From the NCBI RefSeq assembly GCF_900129795.1, contig NZ_FQWW01000005.1, forward strand, positions 186,001-250,000: a stretch of DNA of 64,000 nucleotides, in the 5' to 3' direction. Position numbers and translations under genes: made by a program. Below, in pieces: positions 37,487 through 45,564 of the stretch. How positions within the stretch are numbered: position 1 is the first letter of the stretch; each line of letters starts with the position of its first letter. Source of the stretch: Flavobacterium sp. CF108 (GTDB taxonomy: Bacteria > Bacteroidota > Bacteroidia > Flavobacteriales > Flavobacteriaceae). The notes under the pieces are model-generated. The model worked only from the letters and a program-made list of their open reading frames with translations. It did no database searches and was not told the origin of the DNA.

Positions 37487-37505
37487 TAATTCCAAAGCAT
37501 TTTCA

Positions 37506-37889
37506 TTGAAGAAAAAAATTCACATATTATTTTTCCTTTTAACTCTTGGCTTCTTTTTGATGTCCAATTCAGGTTATGCGTGTGGAAAATCTTCTGAAAA
37601 AACTTCATGCGAAAAAAAAGCTGCTTCTAAAAAAGAAAAATCCCATTCTTGTCAGGAAGGTTGCTGCAAGAAAGGTCATGATTCTAAAGATCAGCACGGC
37701 TGCAGCGGAAAATGCGATCATTCGAGCTGTACAACTACTGCTTTGCAATTTAGTCTGCTTACCACAAACGAATTTGAATTCGAAAATAACCTCTTTAATT
37801 TCTCGCCTGAGAGATCTATATCTTACTATAAAACCGCCAGCATTTCTGATGGTTTTACCTCTATTTGGTTAATTCCTAAAATAAACTAA
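37506..37889 (+). CDS. Cys/His-rich exported protein of the copper island
   Basis: 127 residues from a TTG start. TTG is preferred because it gives the lysines needed at the front of the signal peptide (KKKIHILFFLLTLGFF); the first in-frame ATG is 18 codons later and would cut the hydrophobic core. The mature part is rich in Cys, His and Lys (CGKSSEKTSCEKK, SCQEGCCKKGHD, HGCSGKCDHSSC), a likely soft-metal-binding region, then a C-terminal part with no recognisable domain. First gene in the copper cluster; metal binding is inferred. Confidence 0.75.
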   Translation: MKKKIHILFFLLTLGFFLMSNSGYACGKSSEKTSCEKKAASKKEKSHSCQEGCCKKGHDSKDQHGCSGKCDHSSCTTTALQFSLLTTNEFEFENNLFNFSPERSISYYKTASISDGFTSIWLIPKIN

Positions 37890-37917
37890 TTCTATTTCTG
37901 ACAGCCATAATAGTGTT

Positions 37918-37985
37918 TTGCCGCTAAGGCACAAAGGCTCGAAGAAATACAAAACTTTGCGTCTCTGCGACTTTGCGAGATTAAA
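37918..37985. repeat. Intergenic repeat of the CGCAAAG family, copy 1
   Basis: GCCGCTAAGGCACAAAGG and ACTTTGCGTCTCTGCGACTTTGCGAG echo the words of the longer copies at 39143-39243 and 39829-39935. It is the most diverged of the three. Confidence 0.55.
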
Positions 37986-38043
37986 ACATCCTAAATTATT
38001 TAACTTAGAGAAAAATTAAATTCTCTATCAAAATTTACATACA

Positions 38044-38574
38044 ATGAAAAATTCAATATCAACTATAGCAGCAATAATCACATTATTATTTACTGCAAAT
38101 ACAATTCAGCCCAATACAATAAAAACAACAGAAACAGGAATTGAAATCGCTGATTCAAGTCAATTGCAATCTGTTTATGATGCTTATTTTACTGTAAAAG
38201 ATGCTTTAATTAAAAGCGATGCAAAAACAACTTCGGCGAAAGCCAAAGATTTATTAGACGCGATCACTGCCATAAAAATGGACAAATTAAAAACTGACGA
38301 ACATACGGCCTGGATGAAAGTGGTAAAAAAACTAACTGCCGATGCTAAAAGTATTTCGACTACAACGGATTTAAAAAAGCAGCGTGAGACTTTTAAATCG
38401 CTTTCAAAAAACACGTATACTTTAATTAAAGTTTCAAAATCAACTGATGTTGTCTACAAACAATATTGCCCAATGGCCGATGCCGACTGGTTAAGCAAAG
38501 AAAAAGCAGTTAAGAATCCATATTACGGTTCTTCGATGTTAACTTGCGGAAACGTGGTAGAAACCATCAAATAA
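38044..38574 (+). CDS. DUF3347-family exported protein
   Basis: 176 residues. Signal peptide in the first ~24 residues. One DUF3347 domain: SVYDAYFTVKDALIKSDAKTTSAKAKDLLDAI, a four-helix bundle, and the end part VVYKQYCPMADADW with a CPM motif that is a plausible copper site. In other Bacteroidota this domain is also fused to CusB-type adaptor proteins. It is followed by an HMA-AraC gene 2 bp away, so the pair is one operon. Confidence 0.85.
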   Translation: MKNSISTIAAIITLLFTANTIQPNTIKTTETGIEIADSSQLQSVYDAYFTVKDALIKSDAKTTSAKAKDLLDAITAIKMDKLKTDEHTAWMKVVKKLTADAKSISTTTDLKKQRETFKSLSKNTYTLIKVSKSTDVVYKQYCPMADADWLSKEKAVKNPYYGSSMLTCGNVVETIK

Positions 38575-38576
38575 AT

Positions 38577-39137
38577 ATGAAGCTCTACATCAAAAACATG
38601 GTGTGCGCCCGCTGTAAAATGGTTGTGAAGTCTGAGTTTGAAAAACTCGGACTTCAGACTATTTCTGTCGAATTAGGCGAAGTTGAACTGCAAGATGACC
38701 TCAACGATTCTCAAAAAGAGGTTTTGCTTAAAAATCTGCAGACTCTGGGCTTTGATTTACTGGATGATAAAAAAACCAAAACCATCGAGAAAATAAAAAA
38801 TCTTATTGTCGATTTGGTTCATCATAAAAACAACGAACTCAAAATCAATTTATCTGATTATTTAGTCGAAAACCTTCATCAGGATTATAATTCGCTAAGC
38901 AATCTTTTCTCTGAAATTGAAAATACTACAATTGAAAAGTATTTTATCAGTCAGAAAATAGAAAAGGTAAAAGAGTTATTGATTTACAATGAATTGTCTT
39001 TAAGTGAAATCGCAGATCTTTTAAACTACAGCAACGTAGCGCATTTAAGCAATCAGTTCAAGAAAATTACGGGTTTTACTCCTACCTATTTCAAACAGTT
39101 GAAAGATAAAAAACGTATTCAAATAGAGAATTTGTAA
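38577..39137 (+). CDS. HMA-like/AraC fusion regulator (candidate copper sensor)
   Basis: 186 residues from the ATG at 38577; a longer reading from 38544 overlaps the previous gene and adds no family sequence. The N-terminal ~75 residues look like a heavy-metal-associated domain: KNMVCARCKMVVKSEFEKLG, with Cys10 and Cys13 in a CxxC. The C-terminus (about 85-180) is an AraC helix-turn-helix (LSLSEIADLLNYSNVAHLSNQFKK and GFTPTYFKQL). It probably binds Cu(I) and controls the nearby ATPase and oxidase genes. It is the only regulator in the island. Confidence 0.85.
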   Translation: MKLYIKNMVCARCKMVVKSEFEKLGLQTISVELGEVELQDDLNDSQKEVLLKNLQTLGFDLLDDKKTKTIEKIKNLIVDLVHHKNNELKINLSDYLVENLHQDYNSLSNLFSEIENTTIEKYFISQKIEKVKELLIYNELSLSEIADLLNYSNVAHLSNQFKKITGFTPTYFKQLKDKKRIQIENL

Positions 39138-39142
39138 TTTTT

Positions 39143-39243
39143 TTAACCGCAAAGTTCGCAAAGTTATTTTAGACAAAGCTTTGCGAACTTTGCGCTTTTT
39201 ATAAAGCCCAGCATATTTAAAAAACTTCGCGAACTTTGCGGTG
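39143..39243. repeat. CGCAAAG-family repeat, copy 2 (left flank of the TA pair)
   Basis: Contains CGCAAAGTTCGCAAAG (39149-39164) and its perfect complement CTTTGCGAACTTTGCG (39179-39194), a 16-bp stem with a 14-base loop, followed by AACTTCGCGAACTTTGCG (39223-39240). The same order is found at 39829-39935. Confidence 0.85.
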
Positions 39244-39246
39244 AAA

Positions 39247-39279
39247 AAAAAAACGCACTAAAAGTTTTAGCACGTTTTT
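39247..39279 (-). terminator. Terminator of the toxin-antitoxin operon
   Basis: AAAACG and CGTTTT outer arms, CTAA/TTAG inner stem and T-runs on both sides. It directly follows the toxin stop codon on the minus strand. Confidence 0.6.
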
Positions 39280-39561
39280 TTATTTATCTGAGTAATGTCC
39301 CATTGCCGAAATCACAACAACTGTTACAATTTCTTCCTCGACACTATATACAAGTCTGTCTTTTTTATTTATTTCCCTAGACCAAAATCCTGAAAATTGA
39401 TGCTTTAATGCTTCTGGTTTCCCGACTCCTTCAAATGGAGTTTCACTAAGTTCTTCTAAAATTTTTGCAATTTTTTTTATACTCGCTTGGTTTCCTGATT
39501 TTAAATGTTTAGAAATTTCTTCTTTAGCCTCTGGAATTATTTCAACCCTAAACTTCCCCAT
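39280..39561 (-). CDS. Txe/YoeB-family mRNA interferase toxin
   Basis: 93 residues, usual size. The RelE-like fold ends in the YoeB signature VVISAMGHYSD; in the family the C-terminal His-Tyr and an upstream Glu/Arg are catalytic (EALKHQFSGFWSREI here). It cleaves mRNA in the ribosome A-site. It overlaps the antitoxin gene by 25 bp, with the antitoxin first, as in most type II pairs. Confidence 0.85.
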   Translation of the reverse strand: MGKFRVEIIPEAKEEISKHLKSGNQASIKKIAKILEELSETPFEGVGKPEALKHQFSGFWSREINKKDRLVYSVEEEIVTVVVISAMGHYSDK

Positions 39562-39767
39562 ATATCATTCGGATCAACCGTTATTGTTTTAGATTTCCCA
39601 CTTTTATAATCTGCATATCGTTTTTGAATCTCAGCCACAAACTCAGGATTATAAGGACTTTCATCCTCTTCTATTTTTACCCCTTTATTTGTAACAGCTA
39701 ACAACTTCGCAAGCTCAAGCAATGTTTTGCCAGCTTTTGTTTTTTCATTTATAGTTATAGTTGTCAT
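39537..39767 (-). CDS. Antitoxin paired with the YoeB-like toxin
   Basis: 76 residues from the ATG at 39767; an earlier start at 39797 would be upstream of the -7 element. The N-terminus MTTITINEKTKAGKTLLELAK suggests a strand and helix for DNA binding; the acidic C-terminus ESPYNPEFVAEIQKR and VDPNDIWGSLGLK would wrap the toxin. The exact antitoxin family is uncertain. Confidence 0.8.
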   Translation of the reverse strand: MTTITINEKTKAGKTLLELAKLLAVTNKGVKIEEDESPYNPEFVAEIQKRYADYKSGKSKTITVDPNDIWGSLGLK

Positions 39768-39786
39768 AATCTTAATTTTATTATTA

Positions 39787-39794
39787 CAAAGATA
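39787..39794 (-). promoter_or_regulatory. -7 element of the toxin-antitoxin operon
   Basis: TATCTTTG on the minus strand, 20 bases before the antitoxin ATG at 39767. This decides the start codon. Confidence 0.55.
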
Positions 39795-39828
39795 CAAAAA
39801 TCATGCAGTTTTCTTCGATAGCAAAAAT

Positions 39829-39935
39829 TTTAACCGCAAAGTTCGCAAAGTTATTCCAACAAAGCTTTGCGAACTTTGCACTTTTTACAAAACCCAACAT
39901 ATCCAAAAACCTTAGCGCTCTTTGCGTTAAAAAAA
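39829..39935. repeat. CGCAAAG-family repeat, copy 3 (right flank of the TA pair)
   Basis: Same orientation and order as 39143-39243: CGCAAAGTTCGCAAAG (39835-39850), CTTTGCGAACTTTGCA (39864-39879; one mismatch in the stem), then a third CTCTTTGCG block. With copy 2 it frames the 585-bp TA module as direct repeats. Confidence 0.85.
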
Positions 39936-40034
39936 CCCTTTTAGTAAATCTTACAAATCATTCTCAAAATTATACAAACCGTTGTAAATCTTACTTCGGA
40001 AATTTGCATTGTAATACCTTAAAAACGAAAAACA

Positions 40035-42566
40035 ATGACTCATCAATATATAATTTCAGGAATGTCTTGCAATGGCTGCCGAACCAAAGTCGAAAAAACG
40101 CTAAATGAAGTAGAAGGAATTCACGCCGAAGTAACGTTAGATCCGCCATTGGCAGCCATAACGATGGAAAAACATGTTCCAACTGAAAAATTTCAGGAAG
40201 TTTTATCTGCCGTTGGAAAATATACTATAGAAATGGATTCTCCTAAAAAAGACGAGTCTGAAGTAAAATCATGTTGTTCAAGTCATAAAAAAGAAGATCA
40301 TTCGGCACATTCACATAAAAAAGAAAAAACAGTAATTCCTCATAATACAACCGGAGTTTTTTACTGCCCGATGCATTGCGAAGGCGATAAAACCTATAAC
40401 AAACCTGGGGATTGTCCGGTTTGCGGAATGGATTTGGTGCCTCAAATTGCTATTGGAACACAATTTACCTGCCCAATGCATCCTGAAGTTATTTCTAATG
40501 AACCCGGTGACTGTCCAATCTGCGGAATGGATTTAGTGCCAATGCAGGCATCTGAATCTGAAGAAAACAAAACCTATACTGACTTACTAAGGAAAATGAA
40601 AATTGCGACATTGTTCACACTTCCTATTTTCATTATTTCAATGTCAGAAATGATTCCAGATAATCCGCTTTTTAAAATCATGTCGATTGAAAAATGGAAC
40701 TGGGTTCAGTTTCTGTTTTCAATTCCGGTTTTGTTTTATGCCGGATGGATGTTTTTTGTTCGCGCTTATAAATCAATTATTACTTGGAATCTCAATATGT
40801 TTACCTTAATAGGTATTGGAACCAGCGTCGCATTTATATTCAGCGTTGCGGGAATGTTCTTTCCGGATCTTTTTCCGTCCGAATTTAAATCGCATCACGG
40901 AACCATTCATCTTTATTTTGAAGCTGCGACCGTTATTATAACTTTGGTTCTATTGGGGCAATTATTAGAAGCCAAAGCGCACGGACAAACCAATGGTGCG
41001 ATTAAAGCATTACTAAAATTAGCGCCAACGGAAGCTACTTTGGTAGAAAACGGAACTGACAGAACCATCTCCATTCACGATATTAAAAAGGGGGATCTAT
41101 TACGAGTAAAACCGGGAGAAAAAATTCCGGTTGACGGAAAAATAACTTCTGGCGAAAGCAGTATTGACGAAGCCATGATTACCGGAGAACCTATTCCGGT
41201 TGACAAAAAAACGGGCGATACTGTAATTTCGGGAACTATAAACGGAACAAAATCATTTGTTATGACTGCCGAAAAAGTAGGTTCAGAAACTTTGCTTTCG
41301 CAGATTATTCAAATGGTTAATGATGCCAGCCGTTCGAGAGCGCCAATTCAAAAACTAGCTGACCGTGTTGCCAAATATTTTGTTCCAACGGTTGTTGCCA
41401 TTTCTATATTGACTTTTATTGTCTGGGCAAAATTTGGCCCTGAACCTTCTTATATCTACGGATTAATCAATGCGATTGCCGTTTTAATTATTGCCTGTCC
41501 TTGTGCTTTAGGATTGGCGACTCCAATGTCGGTTATGGTAGGAGTTGGAAAAGGTGCTCAGCACGGGATTTTAATTAAAAATGCCGAAGCGCTTGAAAAC
41601 ATGAATAAAATCGATGTTTTAATTACCGACAAAACCGGAACAATTACAGAAGGAAAACCAACTGTCGAAAAAATTTATGCAATTGATAATAACGAAGATA
41701 TTCTATTGCAAAACATTGCTTCGCTAAATCAGCACAGCGAACATCCTTTGGCGCAAGCCGTTGTAAATTTTGCCAAAGACAAAAATCAATCTTTACTTGA
41801 AGTTCCCGATTTTGAAGCTGTTGCCGGAAAAGGAGTTTTAGGAACCGTAAATAATTCAAAAATTGCATTAGGAAATAAAAAACTAATGGAGCAGATAAAC
41901 GCTTTGATTTCTGATGATTTTGAAAGTAAAATTACAGCCGAACAAAATCTGGGAAAGACAGTTTCATACATCGCGGTAAACAATATTGTTTCGGGTTACG
42001 TAACTATTACAGATGCCATAAAAACAAACAGCGCAAAAGCAATTAAAGATTTAATTGATCAGGGTGTTGAAGTTATCATGCTTACGGGTGATAATAAAAA
42101 TACAGCCAAAGCAGTGGCAGATCAGCTTCATTTAAGTTCTTTTAAAGCGGATTGTCTTCCAGAAGATAAACTGAGAGAAATTGAACGTTTGCAAGCCGAA
42201 GGAAAAGTGGTGGCGATGGCCGGCGATGGAATTAACGATGCTCCGGCTTTAGCTAAAGCTGATATTGGAATTGCAATGGGAACAGGAACTGATGTTGCTA
42301 TTGAAAGTGCCAAAATAACGCTTGTAAAAGGCGATTTAAACGGAATTGTAAAAGCTAAAAAACTGAGCTTTTCAGTTATGAAAAACATTAAGCAAAACCT
42401 ATTTTTTGCTTTTATATACAATGTTTTGGGAGTACCCATTGCAGCGGGAATTTTATATCCTGTATTTGGGATTTTGCTCTCGCCAATGTTAGCGGCGCTG
42501 GCTATGAGTTTAAGTTCAGTTTCGGTAATTGTAAATGCTTTGCGATTGCGAAACCTCAACCTTTAA
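40035..42566 (+). CDS. Copper-translocating P1B-type ATPase
   Basis: 843 residues. N-terminal HMA domain with GMSCNGC (Cys12, Cys15), a His/Cys-rich stretch ([18 protein letters not shown]), then two heavy-metal-binding YHS-like modules, [10 protein letters not shown]...[10 protein letters not shown] and TCPMHPEV...[10 protein letters not shown]. Transmembrane helices follow, with the CPC ion site in [13 protein letters not shown], the phosphorylation loop [22 protein letters not shown] and the hinge [14 protein letters not shown]. It pumps Cu(I) out of the cytoplasm. Next gene is 9 bp downstream (multicopper oxidase), so the two are co-transcribed. Confidence 0.96.
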   Translation: MTHQYIISGMSCNGCRTKVEKTLNEVEGIHAEVTLDPPLAAITMEKHVPTEKFQEVLSAVGKYTIEMDSPKKDESEVKSCCSSHKKEDHSAHSHKKEKTVIPHNTTGVFYCPMHCEGDKTYNKPGDCPVCGMDLVPQIAIGTQFTCPMHPEVISNEPGDCPICGMDLVPMQASESEENKTYTDLLRKMKIATLFTLPIFIISMSEMIPDNPLFKIMSIEKWNWVQFLFSIPVLFYAGWMFFVRAYKSIITWNLNMFTLIGIGTSVAFIFSVAGMFFPDLFPSEFKSHHGTIHLYFEAATVIITLVLLGQLLEAKAHGQTNGAIKALLKLAPTEATLVENGTDRTISIHDIKKGDLLRVKPGEKIPVDGKITSGESSIDEAMITGEPIPVDKKTGDTVISGTINGTKSFVMTAEKVGSETLLSQIIQMVNDASRSRAPIQKLADRVAKYFVPTVVAISILTFIVWAKFGPEPSYIYGLINAIAVLIIACPCALGLATPMSVMVGVGKGAQHGILIKNAEALENMNKIDVLITDKTGTITEGKPTVEKIYAIDNNEDILLQNIASLNQHSEHPLAQAVVNFAKDKNQSLLEVPDFEAVAGKGVLGTVNNSKIALGNKKLMEQINALISDDFESKITAEQNLGKTVSYIAVNNIVSGYVTITDAIKTNSAKAIKDLIDQGVEVIMLTGDNKNTAKAVADQLHLSSFKADCLPEDKLREIERLQAEGKVVAMAGDGINDAPALAKADIGIAMGTGTDVAIESAKITLVKGDLNGIVKAKKLSFSVMKNIKQNLFFAFIYNVLGVPIAAGILYPVFGILLSPMLAALAMSLSSVSVIVNALRLRNLNL

Positions 42567-42575
42567 AAAATCGAT

Positions 42576-44831
42576 ATGAAACTACATACTATTTTACTTG
42601 TCTTTTTAATTGCTTTTAGTGCAAAAGCTCAAAAAGTAGTTCGTTATGATTTACACGTTCGTGATACTATTGTGAATTTTTCGGGAAAAGAAAAACGCGC
42701 ACTTACCGTTAACGGACAAATTCCGATGCCGACATTAACTTTTACGGAAGGCGATATTGCCGAAATTTATGTGCATAACGATTTAAAAAATGAAGATACA
42801 GCCTTGCATTGGCACGGATTATTTCTTCCGAATAAAGAAGACGGTGTTCCATATTTAACGCAAATGCCTATAAAACCAGGAACTACACACAAATATACTT
42901 TCCCAATTATCCAGAACGGAACGTATTGGTATCACAGCCATTCGGGATTGCAGGAACAAATTGGTTTATACGGACTTTTCATTATTAATAAAAAGAAAGA
43001 CGATTCGACTTTTAGAAAAGGTATTGACGATTTGCCTACTGTTCCGGTTATTTTAAGTGAATGGACAGATCTCAAACCGGAAAATGTTCAGCGAATGCTT
43101 CATAATGCCAACGATTGGTTTGCCATAAAAAAAGGTACAACGCAGAGTTATGCCGAGGCGATTAAAAAAGACCAGTTTTCGACCAAAGTCACCAACGAAT
43201 GGAAACGTATGAATGCCATGGACGTGAGTGATGTTTATTATGAAAAGTTCTTGATTAACGGAAAAAATGAAGACCAGCTTTCGCAGTTTAAAGCGGGAGA
43301 GAAAGTTCGATTACGAATTGCAAACGGAGGTGCTTCAAGCTATTTCTGGCTGACGTATGGCGGAGGAAAAATAACGGTTGTGGCGAGCGACGGAAACGAC
43401 GTTGAGCCCGTAGAAGTGGACCGTTTAATTATTGCCGTTTCTGAAACTTACGACGTTGTGGTTACGATTCCTGAAGATAAAAAATCCTTTGCTTTTTTGG
43501 CTACAGCCGAAGACAGAACCGGATCTGCTTCTTTATTTTTAGGTGAAGGGACCAAACAATCTGTTTCTCATCTCCCGAAATTAAAATATTTTGAAGGGAT
43601 GAAAATGATGAATGACATGATGAAGATGAACGGCGAAATGAATGATATGGGTATGAATATGTCGCTGAACAAAATGGACATGAATGCTGTAATGTATCCT
43701 GAAATTTCCGGCGAAGAAGAATCTGCAAAAACTGAAGATCATTCGATGCATAATATGGAAGGCATGAAAATGGACGACGATATGAAAATGTCCAGCGATA
43801 CCACAGAAACGGCCCAGATCACGACCTTGAATTATGGAATGTTAAAATCTCCAACCAAAACAACACTTCCAAAAGACGCTCCGGTAAAAGAATTACGTTT
43901 TACATTATCTGGAAATATGAACCGTTATGTTTGGAGTTTAGATAATAAAGTAGTTTCTGAAACGGATAAAATTTTAATTAAAAAAGGAGAAAACGTCAGG
44001 ATTGTATTATACAACGGATCGATGATGCGCCACCCAATGCATTTACACGGACATGATTTTAGGATTTTAAACGAACATGGCGATTATTCTCCGCTAAAAA
44101 ATGTGATCGATATTATGCCAATGGAAACCGATACAATCGAGTTTCAGGCCAATGCCGATGGCGACTGGTTTTTTCATTGTCACATCTTATATCACATGAT
44201 GGCCGGAATGGGACGTATTTTTACTTATGAAAATTCGGCTCCAAATCCGTTGATTCATCATCCTGAAATGGCTTATAAAATGCTAAAAATGGACGATCGA
44301 ATGTTTCATTTTATGGCCGAAAATGATTTTGCTTCCAACGGAAATGACGGAGAAGCGATGTACAGCAACACGCGCTGGAGCATTGGAACAGAATGGAGAT
44401 TGGGTTATAACGATAAACACGGTTATGAAACGGAAACGCATGTTGGCCGATATATTGGTAAAATGCAATGGTTTATGCCTTTTATAGGTTTTGACTGGCG
44501 ATACCGAAAAATGGGAATGGACGAACAGGAACAAAATCTCTTTGGGCAAAGTAACACCAAAGACAATCGTTCGGTTTTTAGCGCAGGTATTGAATATACT
44601 TTGCCAATGCTTGTAAAAGCCCAAGTTGAAATGTATACCGATGGAAATGTGAGAGTGCAGTTTGAACGAAAAGATATTCCGCTTTCCAAACGTTTACGAA
44701 TGAATTTGATGTGGAATACCGATAAAGAATATATGGCGGGATTGAAATATATTGTTGGTCGAAACTTTGGAATCACGACGCATTATGACAGCGATATGGG
44801 AATTGGTTTTGGGGTTAATTTGAATTATTAA
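42576..44831 (+). CDS. Multicopper oxidase fused to a CopB-like outer-membrane barrel
   Basis: 751 residues. Signal peptide ends AKA. Copper sites: LHWHGLF (78-80), WYHSHSG (118-122), HPMHLHGH (about 486-493) and WFFHCHILYHMMAGM (about 531-545). A Met-rich insert at about 341-408 (MKMMNDMMKMNGEMNDMG) is typical of cuprous oxidases. From about 599 to the end the sequence is beta-strands ending in Tyr (RWSIGTEWRLGY, WFMPFIGFDWRYRK, VGRNFGITTHYD), like copper-resistance protein B. Two usually separate proteins, CopA and CopB, therefore seem joined, which would place the oxidase at the outer membrane. It lies 9 bp after the ATPase gene. Confidence 0.9.
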   Translation: MKLHTILLVFLIAFSAKAQKVVRYDLHVRDTIVNFSGKEKRALTVNGQIPMPTLTFTEGDIAEIYVHNDLKNEDTALHWHGLFLPNKEDGVPYLTQMPIKPGTTHKYTFPIIQNGTYWYHSHSGLQEQIGLYGLFIINKKKDDSTFRKGIDDLPTVPVILSEWTDLKPENVQRMLHNANDWFAIKKGTTQSYAEAIKKDQFSTKVTNEWKRMNAMDVSDVYYEKFLINGKNEDQLSQFKAGEKVRLRIANGGASSYFWLTYGGGKITVVASDGNDVEPVEVDRLIIAVSETYDVVVTIPEDKKSFAFLATAEDRTGSASLFLGEGTKQSVSHLPKLKYFEGMKMMNDMMKMNGEMNDMGMNMSLNKMDMNAVMYPEISGEEESAKTEDHSMHNMEGMKMDDDMKMSSDTTETAQITTLNYGMLKSPTKTTLPKDAPVKELRFTLSGNMNRYVWSLDNKVVSETDKILIKKGENVRIVLYNGSMMRHPMHLHGHDFRILNEHGDYSPLKNVIDIMPMETDTIEFQANADGDWFFHCHILYHMMAGMGRIFTYENSAPNPLIHHPEMAYKMLKMDDRMFHFMAENDFASNGNDGEAMYSNTRWSIGTEWRLGYNDKHGYETETHVGRYIGKMQWFMPFIGFDWRYRKMGMDEQEQNLFGQSNTKDNRSVFSAGIEYTLPMLVKAQVEMYTDGNVRVQFERKDIPLSKRLRMNLMWNTDKEYMAGLKYIVGRNFGITTHYDSDMGIGFGVNLNY

Positions 44832-44837
44832 AGAGGT

Positions 44838-45070
44838 GTAGTCCCTACGGGACATTTTTTAGGGATTTTATTTTTCTACCGACCTTATACTCCTAACGGA
44901 GTATTTATTAGAAATCTATTAACAATCTGCTGCAGATAAGATATTGGTAAAACTATTTCCTTTTCTCACAATATCATACTCCTAACGGAGTGTTTACTAG
45001 AAAATATCTCGTACAGATAAAATATCGGTAGAAAAAATAAACCCTTTTAAAATTGTCCCGTAGGGACTAC
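44838..45070. repeat. 233-bp MITE-like element with long terminal inverted repeats
   Basis: The ends are inverted copies of about 45 bases: GTAGTCCCTACGGGACA at the left matches the reverse of TGTCCCGTAGGGACTAC at the right, and both continue to TTTTTCTACCGA. Inside are two direct copies of ACTCCTAACGGAGT (near 44889 and 44978). No ORF. It follows the oxidase gene. The form suits a non-autonomous mobile element or REP/BIME-like cluster. Nothing else is seen in 44832-45186 except the promoter of the small Cys gene. Confidence 0.75.
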
Positions 45071-45186
45071 ATAAACATTTCTACATTAACTTATTGTTGA
45101 CAATTTCCAAAACTAAATCGTATTATATTTGAACTAACATCTTCAATCAAAAAACGAAAAATACTAACAATTAAATTATACAAAAA

Positions 45187-45342
45187 ATGCAAAAATTATT
45201 TACCGTTTTAGCCATCGCTTTATTTACAATTGGATTACAAGCTCAGGATACTACGCCTGCTAAGAAAGAAAAAGCTAAAAAAGAATCTTGCTGTAAAAAA
45301 ACAGATTCAAAAAAAGACAAAAAATGCTGCGCTAAGAAATAA
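45187..45342 (+). CDS. Tiny exported Cys-Cys/Lys-rich protein
   Basis: 51 residues. Signal peptide MQKLFTVLAIALFTIGLQAQ, then a mature peptide of only about 31 residues made of Lys, Asp and two Cys-Cys pairs (KESCCKK, DKKCCAKK). TATATTTG at 45124-45131 is a -7 element 55 bases before the ATG, and a strong terminator follows the stop. It looks like a small periplasmic metal-binding peptide, probably for copper given its neighbours; that is inference. Confidence 0.8.
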   Translation: MQKLFTVLAIALFTIGLQAQDTTPAKKEKAKKESCCKKTDSKKDKKCCAKK

Positions 45343-45362
45343 TCGCAACATGCATTAAATTT

Positions 45363-45392
45363 AAAAGGCCTCAAATATTTGAGGCCTTTTTT
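45363..45392 (+). terminator. Intrinsic terminator of the small Cys protein gene
   Basis: AAAAGGCCTCAAAT and its complement ATTTGAGGCCTTTT, then T-rich sequence. Confidence 0.92.
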
Positions 45393-45402
45393 ATGGTGTT
45401 TT

Positions 45403-45496
45403 TTTTCGCCACGAATTACACGAATTTTCACGAATTAATTTTTTTAGATTCAAACTTTAAAAATTTGTGTAAATTCGTGTAATTCGTGGCGAAAAA
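45403..45496. repeat. CCACGAATT-family hairpin repeat, copy 1
   Basis: Arms of about 35 bases, TTTTCGCCACGAATTACACG... at the left and ...CGTGTAATTCGTGGCGAAAA at the right, form an almost perfect cruciform around a 24-base loop. A related copy lies at 49283-49386, so the pair frames the gene at 45565-48960. Confidence 0.85.
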
Positions 45497-45564
45497 CTCG
45501 TCCAACTTTGTCAAAGTTCTTCACTCAGAAATCTTTTTAATCCTTTTAATCTGTGGCAAAAAAA

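Noticed and set aside
37918..39935. CRISPR array from the repeated CGCAAAG words
   Set aside because: Only three diverged copies with no regular spacers and no cas genes; these are palindromic intergenic repeats.
45243..45431. Minus-strand ORF across the small Cys gene and terminator
   Set aside because: Runs through a strong terminator and a hairpin repeat; the plus-strand gene has promoter, signal peptide and stop.
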